Of a DNA stretch of 64,000 nucleotides, positions 11,769 through 25,128 are shown piece after piece. Position numbers and translations under genes: made by a program. The stretch's first letter is position 1; every line of letters starts with the position of its first letter. Source of the DNA: Megamerina dolium (Eukaryota; Arthropoda; Insecta; Diptera; Megamerinidae); contig OY978525.1 in assembly GCA_963854835.1 (NCBI GenBank), positions 114,217,018-114,281,017 of the forward strand, in the 5' to 3' direction. The notes under the pieces were generated by a model. The model did not search any database. It was not told the DNA's origin and was given only the letters and a program-made list of their open reading frames with translations.

Positions 11769-13154
11769 CATAGCTTACTTATACGCTTACGTACTTGTTC
11801 ATACATAATACAATATACATAATGTAAAACTAGATTTCATGCCGCCGCGGCCAGTATTAAAAAACAGCTGAATACTGAATATTGTATCGTTTAATATGTA
11901 CGTTTGCATTCAAGCATTTTTTTTTTATAGTACAATCGTAGCCATACAAAATTATTTTTACATCATGTCTGTATGTATGTATGTATGTATGTATGTATGT
12001 ATGTATGTATGTGTCTATGGTTGGCTTTATTTTTAATCATATGCGCTTTTGTTTTGAAGTTGTTTTATATTTCGAGTTCAAGGTGGTTCCGGTGATTTTA
12101 TATTATAAGTATACATGTACGTATGTATATATTTCCAATTGCCTGAGTATATGATGGTTAGCTGAATATCTTGAGCCTCCAAATATATCCGTTGGTGGAC
12201 ACAATATTCCTGATTATATTATATTGCACTTATTTATGCTCTTATACACAGCATACGGAAGAGGATAAATAAGTGTATACATATCTACATGGTAGCACAA
12301 AGATTCAGATGTAAGAATGTAGTATCTAAATTATTAAGTCGTACCAGAACCATTATTTCCCATATTCATATGTAGAATTTACTGCAACCTTTTCTTATAT
12401 AGCATTTTGAAATGTTGGTCATTCAAGTAACATATATTTGTATAGCTTATACGAAGGAAGGTAATCGACTATTTTATTATTAAGTATACGTTAATCATCA
12501 TTCGTTTCGCTGACCATTTTACTGGAGTATTCGTTCATTCAAACTCTTGGCCTTTAGGCAATGAATGCATTTTAAATATTTATTCATTCTGGTTTTTGTG
12601 TCTTACATAGTTAATTTAACTTGAATACCTACTTTTATTTATTTTCCATCCACTTTGTATATGCGTAGAGTTGAATGAACTTGTTCTCAACGATCCATAT
12701 ATAGATATGTGTCTGATATCTTGTAGAATAATTCCTTAGTTAAATTGATTCGGTTGCTCTTGAAAATGTAGGTCAAGACTATTAATGTACATATAGGCAG
12801 GCTAGCATAGTATACATTTAAATTGAATTTCATTTTTCCTCTGCCTTCGTTAAATTCTGGCATACAGCATTACCTCGATTATTGCAAACTTTTTGCAATG
12901 TATTAAATACAAGGATGTCATGATACTCGTATATGCAATTAATTTTTTCAACAATGTAATTGTTATTATTATTATTGCTATTATTTAGGTTTAAAATCTC
13001 AAACTGATCATATTAAATTGAAATTAATATAAATTAATTCATTCATTGCCACAAATTATAATAAGAATCATAATAATAGTATTAATAATAAAACACAGAT
13101 GCCGCGTAGTGTTTTATGCGCCATTGGCCTTCCATTTATGAGGTTACCGGTTGA
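11769..13154. other. AT-rich intergenic DNA with a tetranucleotide tract
   Basis: Apart from the (TATG)n run described separately I see no gene, transposon end or RNA here. The sequence is somewhat less homopolymeric than the neighbouring stretches. Confidence 0.5.
11969..12013. repeat. Microsatellite (TATG)n
   Basis: About eleven uninterrupted ATGT units. The same tetramer recurs in short runs across the window, for example 20430-20450, 14868-14885 and 15018-15033. Confidence 0.9.
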
Positions 13155-13181
13155 AGAGCACAATTAACAATAATTTTTCAG

Positions 13182-13337
13182 AATGAAGGCAAAGAATTCT
13201 TTTCTGGCAAACCATCTCGTAGTGATATATTTGCGAACTTGTGTTCTGAAAACTTCGATTTCGTCCAGAAGAAAGTAGAAACTGGTATTTTCCACTATTT
13301 TACGTCGCAAATTTTGGATTCTATAACAAAACCGTAA
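13182..13337 (+). CDS. Candidate terminal exon, unknown product
   Basis: A good 3' splice-site context (a pyrimidine run then CAG at 13179-13181) precedes an open frame of 51 codons ending at TAA 13335-13337. The product is hydrophilic with mixed composition (segments FFSGKPSRSDIF and VQKKVETGIFHYF), unlike the low-complexity translations around it. AATAAA follows near 13390. No upstream exon could be linked and I recognise no family, so it may be a chance open frame or an old gene fragment. Confidence 0.25.
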   Translation, partial: NEGKEFFSGKPSRSDIFANLCSENFDFVQKKVETGIFHYFTSQILDSITKP

Positions 13338-13436
13338 AAATTGTATAACATAATATTTTCTTTTAAACCAAAAAAGACGAAAATATAAAAATAAATTTGA
13401 TATATATTTTTTTTTTTAATTAGAATAAGTTGTAGT

Positions 13437-13933
13437 CGTTTCATATATAATATAAAAAATATATAAGGCCAAGTTTAACTGTTATTATTGGACTAAAAAA
13501 ATAAAAGTTGTGATTTTTCAGTTATCATCGGACTTTTTTTCAAAAACTTATAAAACAAATATAAAATATAAAAAATATATAAGAAAATAAAAGAACAAGT
13601 TTAACTGTTATTATTGGATTAAAAAACTTAAAGTTCATATTTTTCAGTTATTATCGGACTTTTTTCCAAAAACTTATAAAACAAATATAAAATATAAAAA
13701 ATATATATAGGAAAATATTAGGCCAAGTTTAACTGTTATTATTGGACTGAAAAAATAAAAGTTGGGATTTTTCAGTTATGATCGGACTTTTTTCCAAAAA
13801 CTTATAAAACAAATATAAAATATAAAAAATATATATAGGAAAATATTAGGCCAAGTTTAACTGTTATTATTGGACTGAAAAAATAAAAGTTCGGATTTTT
13901 CAGTTATCATTGGACTTTTTTTTTCCAAAAACA
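13437..13933. repeat. Minisatellite, ~127-bp unit, four copies
   Basis: The marker AAGTTTAACTGTTATTATTG recurs at about 13471, 13597, 13725 and 13853, giving periods of 126, 128 and 128. Each unit also contains a second, related motif, CAGTTAT-ATCGGAC, about 60 bases downstream, and a TATAAAATATAAAAAATATA spacer. The last two units are nearly identical, which suggests recent duplication. Confidence 0.9.
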
Positions 13934-15473
13934 CCGAAAGTTTTGCTTTTTTAAGGGAGTCTTTTATATGAAAAGCTATAACTGCTAAAACTAATCAAAA
14001 ACAGAACTAAGTATACAATACCTCGATTAAAAGAGCCGTCCAAAAAGGTCAATATTTCAGCCACTTAAAGCAATTGTCCAATAACAAAAATCTTTAAATT
14101 AATATTAATTATATTAATTAGAAATAATAATTAATAATATTAAAACTAAGCATAAGCAGTATGTTAGTATTTTGAGCCACTTGAAGAAATTGTGTACTAA
14201 AAAAAATATATGTATATGTACTGCGTGTAGTCTATTGAATATGAAAATGATCGTAATTTATATTTGTGTTCGACATTTCGGAATATTGAGGAAATACTGT
14301 ACAATATTACATGCACTGTAGGAGGCGAATGTATTATATTCTATTAACCTATATAACCAAAATTTTTATTTCATTAGATGGAATTGATTCCACATTTTAT
14401 TGCGTATACATATATGTATATGAATAACGGTTATGATGTGATCATTTCCAAGCATTTTATTCATTTCTTAATATATGTATGTCTGCATAGAAATAAGATC
14501 TTAATATTATAAAAGATGATTATATTGTACACCACTTCCACTGACATATCTGATATTGTGCACTAAAAAATTTAATAGAAGGGGGAATGACAAATACAAA
14601 TACAAAAAAAAAACAATAAAATTACTTTGAAAGCAGTGAAACTCGTTTTAAAAACAATCGAATCCAACAACAACAACTACAAATGAGAGAGATTTCTTTA
14701 TAAATAAGAAACAACAGCACACAAACAGAAATGATGATGATGATGATGATGATGATGTTAAAAATAATAATAATAATAAAAAAGCAAAATGCAACAAAAG
14801 AGAAATTTTTCATTTACTTCCTCCACACCTCAATGGCAACAAGAGCAGCATGAGCAGTGAGTTTTATACATACATACATACATACTTGTACATATACATT
14901 ACTATCAATAGTAATGCTATACATTTTCAGCAACAATGGTCCATATTATGCTCAGTTGTTTCGTTTGTCATTTACAGTTGATGGCAAGAAAGAGACGCAC
15001 GCGCACCTACCGTATACATACATACATACATACGTAGTACGTATATATCATATATATATATATATATATATGAGATAAATACGATAAATACGGAATATAA
15101 GATGTGCGCAAAAATTCAACGAATTCATTTCGATCACTTTGACAATAATCACACGCGTATCAGCAACAACAGCAGCTGCACCATTCATTGGCAGCAAGAG
15201 AAAGAAAGAAAACAGAATTTGCGATTTATTTATTAGTTTTTTTACGGTTTTGTGTTTTGTTGTGTTTCTCTCTGGTATCAGATGTATTTCTTTTATATGT
15301 ATTTATTATAAATTAAACACGCAACCATTGCATTGGTTAGTCTGATTTCTTAATAAGCTCTGGTGATATCTACTACACTACAGAAAATATTGCAATAATA
15401 CAAATCTATTGAATATTTTGATATTGTATTTCAATAAGGATACAATTACTCGCGACATATATATTTATTCGAA
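13934..15473. other. AT-rich intergenic DNA, no gene seen
   Basis: Contains (ATG)n at about 14729-14757, (CATA)n near 14865 and 15018, and a TA run near 15050-15070. A short frame at 15474-15506 with a GTAAGT donor is discussed under rejected items. Confidence 0.55.
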
Positions 15474-15506
15474 ATGGCTGCCAACAGTTCATATATTACA
15501 AACGAA

Positions 15507-17635
<2,129 letters not shown>

Positions 17636-18869
17636 TAGTAAAAAGAAATCCATTATTTTTGCATTAAATTGAAGGTTTTATTTAGTATAGTTAGAATGAT
17701 CTGATTTAGATCAAATATGCACCGTTTTGTTCGACAACATGTTATCATTTTGAAGGTAATTCCATAATGCCACCTCTCATAGAAACCCTCGTCCCTATTG
17801 GCAAAAAACTGGGACAGTCGATATTAACAAGCTTCTCTTGATGCGAATTTTTCACCAGCACAATCATTTGCCATAGACAGGAACAGATAGTAATCACTTG
17901 GTGCCAGCTCCGGACTATAAGGTGGATACATAAGAACCTCACAACCAAGCTCCCGGAGCTTCTGGCGAGTCACTATCGATGTGTGTGGCCTGGCGTTGTA
18001 CTGATGGAGCACAATTCCTCTCCTATTGGCCAAAACTGGCGACTTCTGGGCGATTGTTTCCTTCAGACTGTCCAATTGTTGATAGTACAGGTCTGAATTA
18101 AGAGTTTGGCTGTAGGGGAGCAGCTCATAGTAGATGATTCCCTGCCAATCCCACCAAACACATAGCAAAACCTTCCTGACCGTCAATCCTGGCTTGGTCA
18201 CCGTTTGCGCCGGCTCACCGCGATTCGACCACGACCGTTTTCGCTTGACGTTGTCGTAAGTGACCTACTCTTCATCACCAGTGACCATCCGCTTCAGAAA
18301 TGGATCGATTTTGTTGCCGCTCAGCAGCGATTCGCAGATGGAAATTTGGTCCATGAGGTTCTTTTGCGTTAACACGTGTGGCACCCATACATCGAGCTTC
18401 TTTTTGTATCCAGCCTTATTTAAATGGTTCCAAACGGTTTTTTGTGCAATGTTTAGCTCCTGAGCAATAGAAACAGTGCTTACATGACGGTCAGACTCGA
18501 CGATTTCCATTATTTTATCGATATTTTCGACAACTGGCCTTCCAGAGCGTGGTGCATCTTTGACATCGAAATTACCGGAACGGAATCGACGAAACCAAAA
18601 TTGCACGTGATAGGCTGTTACAGTTTTCATTTTTGCCTTTATCGAAGAAAAACTGTAAAATATGGCGTATCTTCTCTTTACTGGTGTCCATTTTTTACCC
18701 GTGCTCAAACAATACTGAGTCAAACAATCACAGAACTGCCTGAAAAATTAATTTAGTACGAAATCCTATCTTTCTAACGCCATCTAGCGTAACCCGATCG
18801 CACTTATACAACGCGAGATACAGATTACTAAATCCATCTATTGGAAAAATAATGGATTTCTTTTTACTA
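17636..18869 (-). mobile_element. Mariner element, complete ends, inactive
   Basis: The inverted repeats TAGTAAAAAGAAATCCATTA... at 17636-17660 and 18845-18869 agree over 25 bases. The span of about 1.23 kb fits mariner (usually ~1.3 kb). The transposase lies between them on the minus strand. The outer few bases of the two ends differ, so the exact TA borders (within about five bases) are uncertain. Confidence 0.88.
17706..18723 (-). pseudogene. Mariner transposase, catalytic Asp replaced by Tyr
   Basis: This is a DD34D mariner transposase, closest in feel to the mauritiana-type. N-terminal DNA-binding landmarks are WFRRFRSGNFDVKDAPRSGRP and a second HTH around IAQELNIAQKTVWNHL. The catalytic core keeps the first Asp in VTGDE and the third in PSDYYLF. 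The second, normally HQDNARPH, reads HQYNARPH because codon 18000-17998 is TAC instead of GAC. Lesions: TAG at 18265-18267 where the family has Trp, a frameshift near 17830, and TGA in the LPSKW context near 17750. The N-terminus is shorter than usual. The copy cannot make active enzyme. Confidence 0.9.
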
Positions 18870-20460
18870 CACCTGATATTTAAGGCTCCACCAACTACAA
18901 AATGTCATCAAAGAATTTTTAGTCCCACCCAAATTATTTCTGGCATAAATATACTTTTAATTAAATGACATCTTCACATGAAATCTGAACGAATTTCGAA
19001 ATAATTACTTAACTTTGGTAAACTCTACATACAGATCCAAAAAAAAAAAAAAACGTTTGCTAATTTACTCATCCACTCTTATTGTACCCACATTCTAAAT
19101 TAAAACAAGACTCTGACAAAAACACAATTATATTAATAAATTTAGAGCGCCACAAAAAATTTCGTGCTTTCTATGGGTTATGCTATTTATACTCTTTTCT
19201 AAAAGATTTTCCATTAAGAATCTCAATTAATAAATTATCCGTCAATTGAACAATTAGCAAGAATAGTTTTAGAATATAAATTTTGTAAGAAAAATAATTA
19301 ACAAAACGATTAACCAAGCAAATAGATTATCAACTCTAGTCATACAATACATACAATATATTAAATATAGTACAGGAAGCAATAATAATTTATTTCCAAA
19401 GTTAAATACATAAGTATACAATTCATTCGATAATAACATAAATCAATGGCAGCAGCCACAAAAATATTATGTATATATAGATTTGTATATGTATATATGT
19501 ATTGAAATTTGTAATGAAACCATGAGATTAATCAAAACTAACTGTGAAATTAAATATGTAAATATTTAATCAATCATGATAAACAATATCACGACCGACA
19601 ACTACGATACAACAACAACAGCAACAACCAAAACATCGACCACACTGAAATGTATTATAAATAATAATAGACTGTCATATACATGATGTATATGTATATA
19701 GTACATACCTACATATATGTACATATCTATGTACTTTATATAAAAATAGCACCCAGCACTAAAAAGTGAGCACCTTAAATACTCAAATGTGTGCTGTGCA
19801 GAGTAAATAGTTGGTGATAAAAGGTGATCAATTTATGGCTTAAATTTACTTGGCAATAGTTGCAAAAACTTCGATGTGTACATATACATATATGTAGGTG
19901 GTGTTATTGAAATATTTATCGATTGATCTATCGGTATTTGAATAAACTAACTACTACACATGCATAAATATCTTGTTGCGATATAACAATAACTCATTGT
20001 TGACACAAAGAAACTAAATATGTTTGAAATTATAATTTAGTTGCCTAAGCTAGATGACAATACTATGGAGTAGTATGTTGTAGACCAATGGCTACATGAT
20101 TTTGTATTGGACAGCAACAATAGCCACAATGATTGTAACGGAAAGTCAATTTGCACGCGTCAAGTTGCTGCAAATTAAATATACAGAATATCAACAATAA
20201 CACCAAAGCCAATACCCGGAAAAAAAAACATAAATAAATAAAAACAAACAAAGACAATATCCATTTAAAAACAAATTTTTAAGATAAAGCACTTTCAATT
20301 TTTTTCCAGACACAATAACAATAACAGCTACCATCATACCATATGTATGTACATAAATACAATATAATAAAGTCTAAAGCACGTTAGTATGTAGGTATAC
20401 ATAAATATAAATATATCTACATATTCGTATGTATATGTATGTATGTATGCACATTATTAT
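18870..20460. other. AT-rich intergenic DNA, no gene seen
   Basis: Short microsatellites only. A 64-codon minus-strand frame at 20063-20257 begins with a long hydrophobic run and then has clustered cysteines, but it lacks any supporting splice or family signal. Confidence 0.5.
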
Positions 20461-22048
20461 TATACCCTGCATAATGCAATATGCATGGTATATTCATTTC
20501 GGTCAGATGTTTGTGTCCACTTGAAGGAATCTCCGGAGATATAGACATAGATATATATTCGTGATCAGCATCGATTAAATTTTCGATTTAACGATGTCCG
20601 TCCGTCCGTCCGTCCGTCCGTCCGTCCGTCCGTCTGTCTGTCACCTGGCTGGTTCGCACGATAACTTGAGTAAATATTGAGCTATTTCGATGAAATTTGG
20701 CACAAGTAATCTATGATCGAAGAGTACGGAGGGGATTGATATTGGGCATGATCGGTCAATAACCACGCCCACACCAAGCATTCAAAGCGACTAACCTCGA
20801 AATTTTCAAAATCTTTAACTTGCTATAACTCACATAATATACCACTTGGGACAACAATATTTCGCTCATAGAGTAACATTATACTACTATATAACCTCGC
20901 CAAATGTGGGTGAGCCACGCCTACTTTCTAGCGTAGCTCCCATACAAAGTGTCTGTACTTCTTTTAAATTGAAACTGCTGTAACTTCTACAATCTTCTGT
21001 CTAGAATAACCATAATTGACACTTAGATTAACACGGTAGTCAGAAATAATATGGCAGAAAATCAATGTGCCACGCCCACTCCTTCATGAGTCTCCCATAC
21101 AAAGTCAAGGGAATTAAAAAAAATGTTACCGGTTATAACTTGCAAACTATTCAGCGTAGAATAACGAGATTTAAGGTGTGGATTAGTATTGTACGAGCAA
21201 CTAGGCTCACAGAAAATGGGAGCACCATGCCCAGTGTTTATCGTAGCCCCCATACAAATTTTAAATTTAAACAGCTGTAACTTCGGCAATCTTCTGTCTA
21301 GAATAACCATAATTGACACTTAAATTAATATCGTAGTCGGAAAAAATCTGGCAGAAAATCAGTGTGCCACGCCCACTCCTTCATGGGTCTCCCATACAAA
21401 GTCGAGTGAATTAAACTAAAATTTTAAGCTCCATAGCTTACAAACCATTTAGCCTAGGACAACGAGACTTAGGGTATGGATTAGTATTGCACGAGCAACT
21501 AGGCTCACAGAAAATGGGCGCACCACGCCCAGTGTTTATCGTAGCCCCCATACAAATTTTAAATTGAAACAGCTGTAACTTAGGCAATCTTATGTCTACA
21601 ATAACCATAATTGACACTTAAATTAATATCGTAGTCGGAAATAATCTGGCGAAAAATCAGCGTACCACGCCCACTTCTTATTGGGGCTCCCATACAAAGT
21701 TGAGGAAATTAAACAAAAATGTTAACCACCATAACTTAGAAACTATTCAACGTAGGACACCAAATTTAAGGTGTGGATTAACATTGAAAAATTAATTGGA
21801 TTTACTAGAAAGTGGTAAGCCACGCCTACTTTTTATATAGCTCCCATACTAAGCCTCGGAATTATCTTAAAATCCTTTTACTTCGTCAAAGTCAACCATA
21901 TTTCGGGTGTAAATTAGTAGTATATGCAAAAATTGTTTCTCGAAAAGTGGAAATAAAAGAAAAGTTGGATATTCGAGTAAACTTTTTATATATAAATCTA
22001 CATATGCAGGGTATAGTTTGGTCGGCCCCAGCCGACTGTAAGGAGATT
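20461..22048 (+). mobile_element. DINE-1/Helentron-like non-autonomous element, copy A
   Basis: The left end opens TATACCCTGCATAATGC. A (GTCC)9 microsatellite lies at 20596-20631. The body is a tandem array of ~150-bp subrepeats, and the right end has the inverted partner ATGCAGGGTATA (about 22004-22015) followed by a perfect 6-bp stem, 4-base loop hairpin at 22021-22036 and a T-run. Subterminal inverted repeats, a (GTCY)n tract and a 3' hairpin are the published hallmarks of Drosophila DINE-1/Helentron-associated elements. The family assignment rests on that layout, not on a search. It has no coding capacity. Confidence 0.75.
20755..21840 (+). repeat. Eight ~150-bp subrepeats inside copy A
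   Basis: A CCACGCCCACT-like core recurs at about 20763, 20915, 21070, 21225, 21369, 21523, 21667 and 21820, each followed about 20 bases later by CCCATACAAA. Alternate units are more alike, giving a ~297-bp higher-order period: AATAACCATAATTGACACTT recurs at about 21005, 21304 and 21600. Copies B and C carry six units, so this array gains and loses units in pairs. Confidence 0.85.
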
Positions 22049-22125
22049 TTTTTTATTTTATTTTTATTCCAAAGCGACCACAACAATGACGACAGTACTG
22101 ACGCTCTTTAATGATAATAATAGTA

Positions 22126-22166
<41 letters not shown>

Positions 22167-23462
22167 AATGATAATCATAATAATGATGGTAATAATACTG
22201 ATGACTACGGTAATATGATGATGATACCAGACGATCAATCTTAATTTTCACACACACACGCACGCACACACACACACACACACACTGCAGCTGACAGTAA
22301 TTGCCATTGGCGATGTGCTTTCGTTGTTTTGTGAGTGTCGTATAGTTAGTTAGTAATATGAAGTAGTAGTTGTAGTTGCTGTTACTGCTGCTGCTGCTGC
22401 TGTTGTTGCAGTTCTGTTTTTATTTATATTGTGTGACACATAAACACACGAAATGGCACACTCTTACTCATGTTTTTTTTTTTTTTTTGTTTCTTTGTTT
22501 TATTTTTTTCAAAAGTTTTGCTAATTTGTCATAGCATCAATGCATCAATGCTCACAAAGAAAAAGAAATGCATAATATACTGAAATACTTTTATTTTGTT
22601 TTAGTAAATTTTTGCCCTCTTCACAAAAAAGAAAACAAAAACAAAAATATGCAAAAAAACACGAATCATTAATTTTATGACATCACTTTCACTTTCAATC
22701 ACATACATACCCGATTTTGAAGAATGGAAAATGCCACAAAGAGCAATTTGTTAAGTATCAAAAATCATCTGTATATGCATGGGTGCATTTTGATATGACA
22801 AATTGTATTTATAGCAACATTACTATAACAAGTATCTTCTGAGAATATACTTAAAATATTTTTAGCAAATTAATCACAAAAAATTCCAATGTATGTATAT
22901 AATTGTGATAATATTGAAATAGAAAAAAAAATGAGCACGTGTTTGCATGTTAACTTGATGTTCATAATCCATACTTTCATGTATATATAATGGATACATA
23001 AACTTAATATCGCAATTGTTTTTTGTTGCCTTTCTTTTTTAATTTATTTTTTCATATGTCAAAAACATTGCCCAATTCGATTCCAACATTTAATTTGTAC
23101 ATGTTTTGTAGATTAATGTCCAAACACCAAAATATACAATTATTTAGGTTAGTACTAGCATTATTTCAATTATTTTTACATTAATGTCAAAGTAATTAAG
23201 CTCGGAATTTTTATTTAAAAAAGACCAAACAAACAATATACCGTTATTTATGCAAATAAAAGGTTGAAAGATAATGTCGCAAAATATATTTCAACATTAA
23301 TGCATATAATCTATATAACCATTTAGCTTCGTAAACAGTCTTACATAGCTAACCTATAACAAATGAGATAAGTCCCATTAAACCCCATGTAACCATAGCT
23401 GATAGTATTGCATTTGCCAAGCAAAAAATGTAAGAACAAGTACGAAAAATTTGGATACTTAA
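22049..23462. other. Microsatellite-rich intergenic DNA, no gene seen
   Basis: Contains (GAT)n at about 22120-22162, (CA)n at about 22246-22286, and a (CTG)n/(TTG)n cluster at about 22380-22410. No exon or element ends are recognised. Confidence 0.55.
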
Positions 23463-24165
23463 GGGGATGTTCCCGGGTAAAAGTTTGAAAAAATCGATTT
23501 TTTTTTTGGCGTTTTATTGTACCTTATACTATATACTAACACCCCCCCAAAGTCGCCTTTCAATCCGCAAACTCAGTACCCACTTTTTTGCATGTTAATT
23601 GAAGTAATCTCAGCTCGCCGATCATGTCATGTCGAAATTTTAAACGCGTTTTTCTCGAAACCACATTTTTTGTACTGGCCGATAACTTTTCTCAGCAACT
23701 ATGAGAGGTATCGACTTGAAATTTTGGGAAAACGTTCTAGATAGTTTTCATTGGATGCTAAACCAAAGTTTTCATCAAAAAATTATTGTTAAATATATTT
23801 TCAAGCACTCTAAATGTAAAAAAAGGTGGCAAAACTGGACATTTTTTTTTTCATATGGCCGCCATTTTGTTTCTAATCAACATTTTGACTAAAACTGTGA
23901 TTTAACATCCACGGAATTTATTGCAGATTAATAATTGCATACCCATTTCTATTTCAGATTACTGGTTCCCGAAATTTCTTATCGGCCAGCAGTGAAAATC
24001 AGCGTGACAAGGTCACATTGACCACTGAAAATTTGTACTTAGAAAATAAAATTTTTTGACACAAATATGAGTTTCTGTTCTCCAAATAATAAGGAATAAC
24101 AAGCAAAAAACCAGAATATTTTTTTAAAACAGCCTAAAATCGGCATTCTAGACGGGAACACCCCC
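23463..24165. mobile_element. TTAA-flanked MITE (~703 bp)
   Basis: The sequence is bordered by TTAA on both sides (23459-23462 and 24166-24169). Ends are inverted: GGGGATGTTCCCG on the left and, read inward from the right, GGGGGTGTTCCCG. A TTAA duplication is diagnostic of the piggyBac group, though typical piggyBac ends begin CCC, so the superfamily is uncertain. The interior is non-coding with runs such as AAAAAATCGATTTTTTTT near 23490. Confidence 0.65.
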
Positions 24166-24169
24166 TTAA

Positions 24170-24730
24170 TAATAATAAACTTGATACAAATATATTGCGA
24201 AAGAAATCGTTTTTATAAATTATAGCATTCAAATAAAGCATTCACATATTTTGGAGATATAATCTTACTTATCACTTATCACTCAAAATTAGCTTAATAT
24301 CAACAACCAGACAAATATAGCGATTGCGTTGAAATTATATGTATGTGTGACCACAAGAACATCTAATCTATTCCTATTGGGAAGAAAAACAATAGCACAA
24401 TCTGTAGCGATTTTCATCGTGCTAAATGGGCGCATATGTTAAAAAATTGCACAATTATTTTTTTAGCTATCCCATTATCATCGCATATTGTGACAATCTT
24501 TTGGCCGGTGAATATCGGCCAAAACAAAAATACGATAATAATCGGGACAATGCGGTCACACTATCGCACAAGCAAAAAATCATATCTTTTTAATATTGTA
24601 CTGTTAACAAACAGAGCTTCAATTTCGGAATGGATTACACACAAAAATAGAAAATTGCTGTGGCTGTATATATTCTGGCGTCAATAATTAAAAAAAAAAA
24701 AAGAAAAAATTGAAAAATAAAAGAACAATC
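24170..24730. other. Intergenic DNA, possible outer part of a Harbinger-like element
   Basis: Motifs such as ATCGGCCAAAA, ATCGGGACAATGCGG and CACTATCGCAC near 24515-24570 loosely resemble sequence beyond the second RTE-like copy at 27170-27410 (CACTATCGTCGC on the minus strand). No clean terminal repeat could be aligned. Confidence 0.3.
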
Positions 24731-24895
24731 AAGAAGCGGAGCATTTGGATGAGAGAATTGTCAACAAAAAGAAGTTAATATGATGCATATGAGAGCACTT
24801 TACGAGAATTTCGTGAAGACCAAAATTATATTTTCACAAATTATGAATGAAACTTTTCTGCAATGCTTTGACAGGCTTTGTCTCGTTTTTGACGG
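24731..24895 (+). pseudogene. PIF/Harbinger-like transposase N-terminal fragment
   Basis: The frame reads KKRSIWMRELSTKRS, a stop, YDAYESTLREFREDQNYIF, TNYE and further stops. A W-hydrophobic-R start followed by a Y--Y--L--EL/F-ED---F---F series is how Harbinger nuclease N-termini look. Three stops within 50 codons and no downstream DDE domain show that it is a relic. It is truncated or interrupted on its right by the sequence at 24885-25090. Confidence 0.45.
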
Positions 24896-25095
24896 TCCTT
24901 ATACTCGTGGTAAGAGTATTCCCAAATGCATCTGTGAGCTTCATCGGCCTGGATTATATTATATGTTGACTCATTTGTCCACGTGGCTTCTTCCTTTTCT
25001 TACTAGAGGACATTGATGCACTTGCTTAAGTGGAATTCATTGAATTATCAAGAATTGCAAAAACTTCATCGTCTGAATCCATTTCAATTATTTCT
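24885..25095 (-). pseudogene. MADF-like DNA-binding fragment (Harbinger-associated)
   Basis: The minus-strand frame contains an acidic start (EMDSDDEVFAILDNS), a basic patch (SSKKRKKPRG), and in a neighbouring frame CIWEYSYHEYKDRQKRDKAC. The last has the LWD--H--YKDR-KRD-AW signature of a MADF domain. PIF/Harbinger elements encode a second MADF/Myb-like protein, so its place next to the transposase fragment is consistent. Frame changes show decay. Confidence 0.4.
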
Positions 25096-25128
25096 AAAAA
25101 TTGTAAATATTTTAATATATTAATAATA

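Noticed and set aside
13437..13933. CRISPR array
   Set aside because: Units of 127 bp are contiguous repeats without unique spacers, in a eukaryotic context.
15474..15506. MAANSSYITNE followed by a GTAAGT donor
   Set aside because: Eleven codons and a donor hexamer are expected by chance in 64 kb; no partner exon or signal peptide was found.
20063..20257. 64-codon minus frame with a hydrophobic start and clustered cysteines
   Set aside because: The hydrophobic run comes from poly-A/T DNA; no splice signals, no recognised cysteine pattern and no paralogue in the window.
21812..22111. An ~80-codon frame repeated at 21812-22111, 33400-33660 and 34628-34984, and a 71-codon frame repeated at 21065, 33894 and 35218
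   Set aside because: Both lie within the repeated Helentron-like elements and are shared only because the DNA is shared. Frames exist on both strands in the same DNA and begin or end at element borders.
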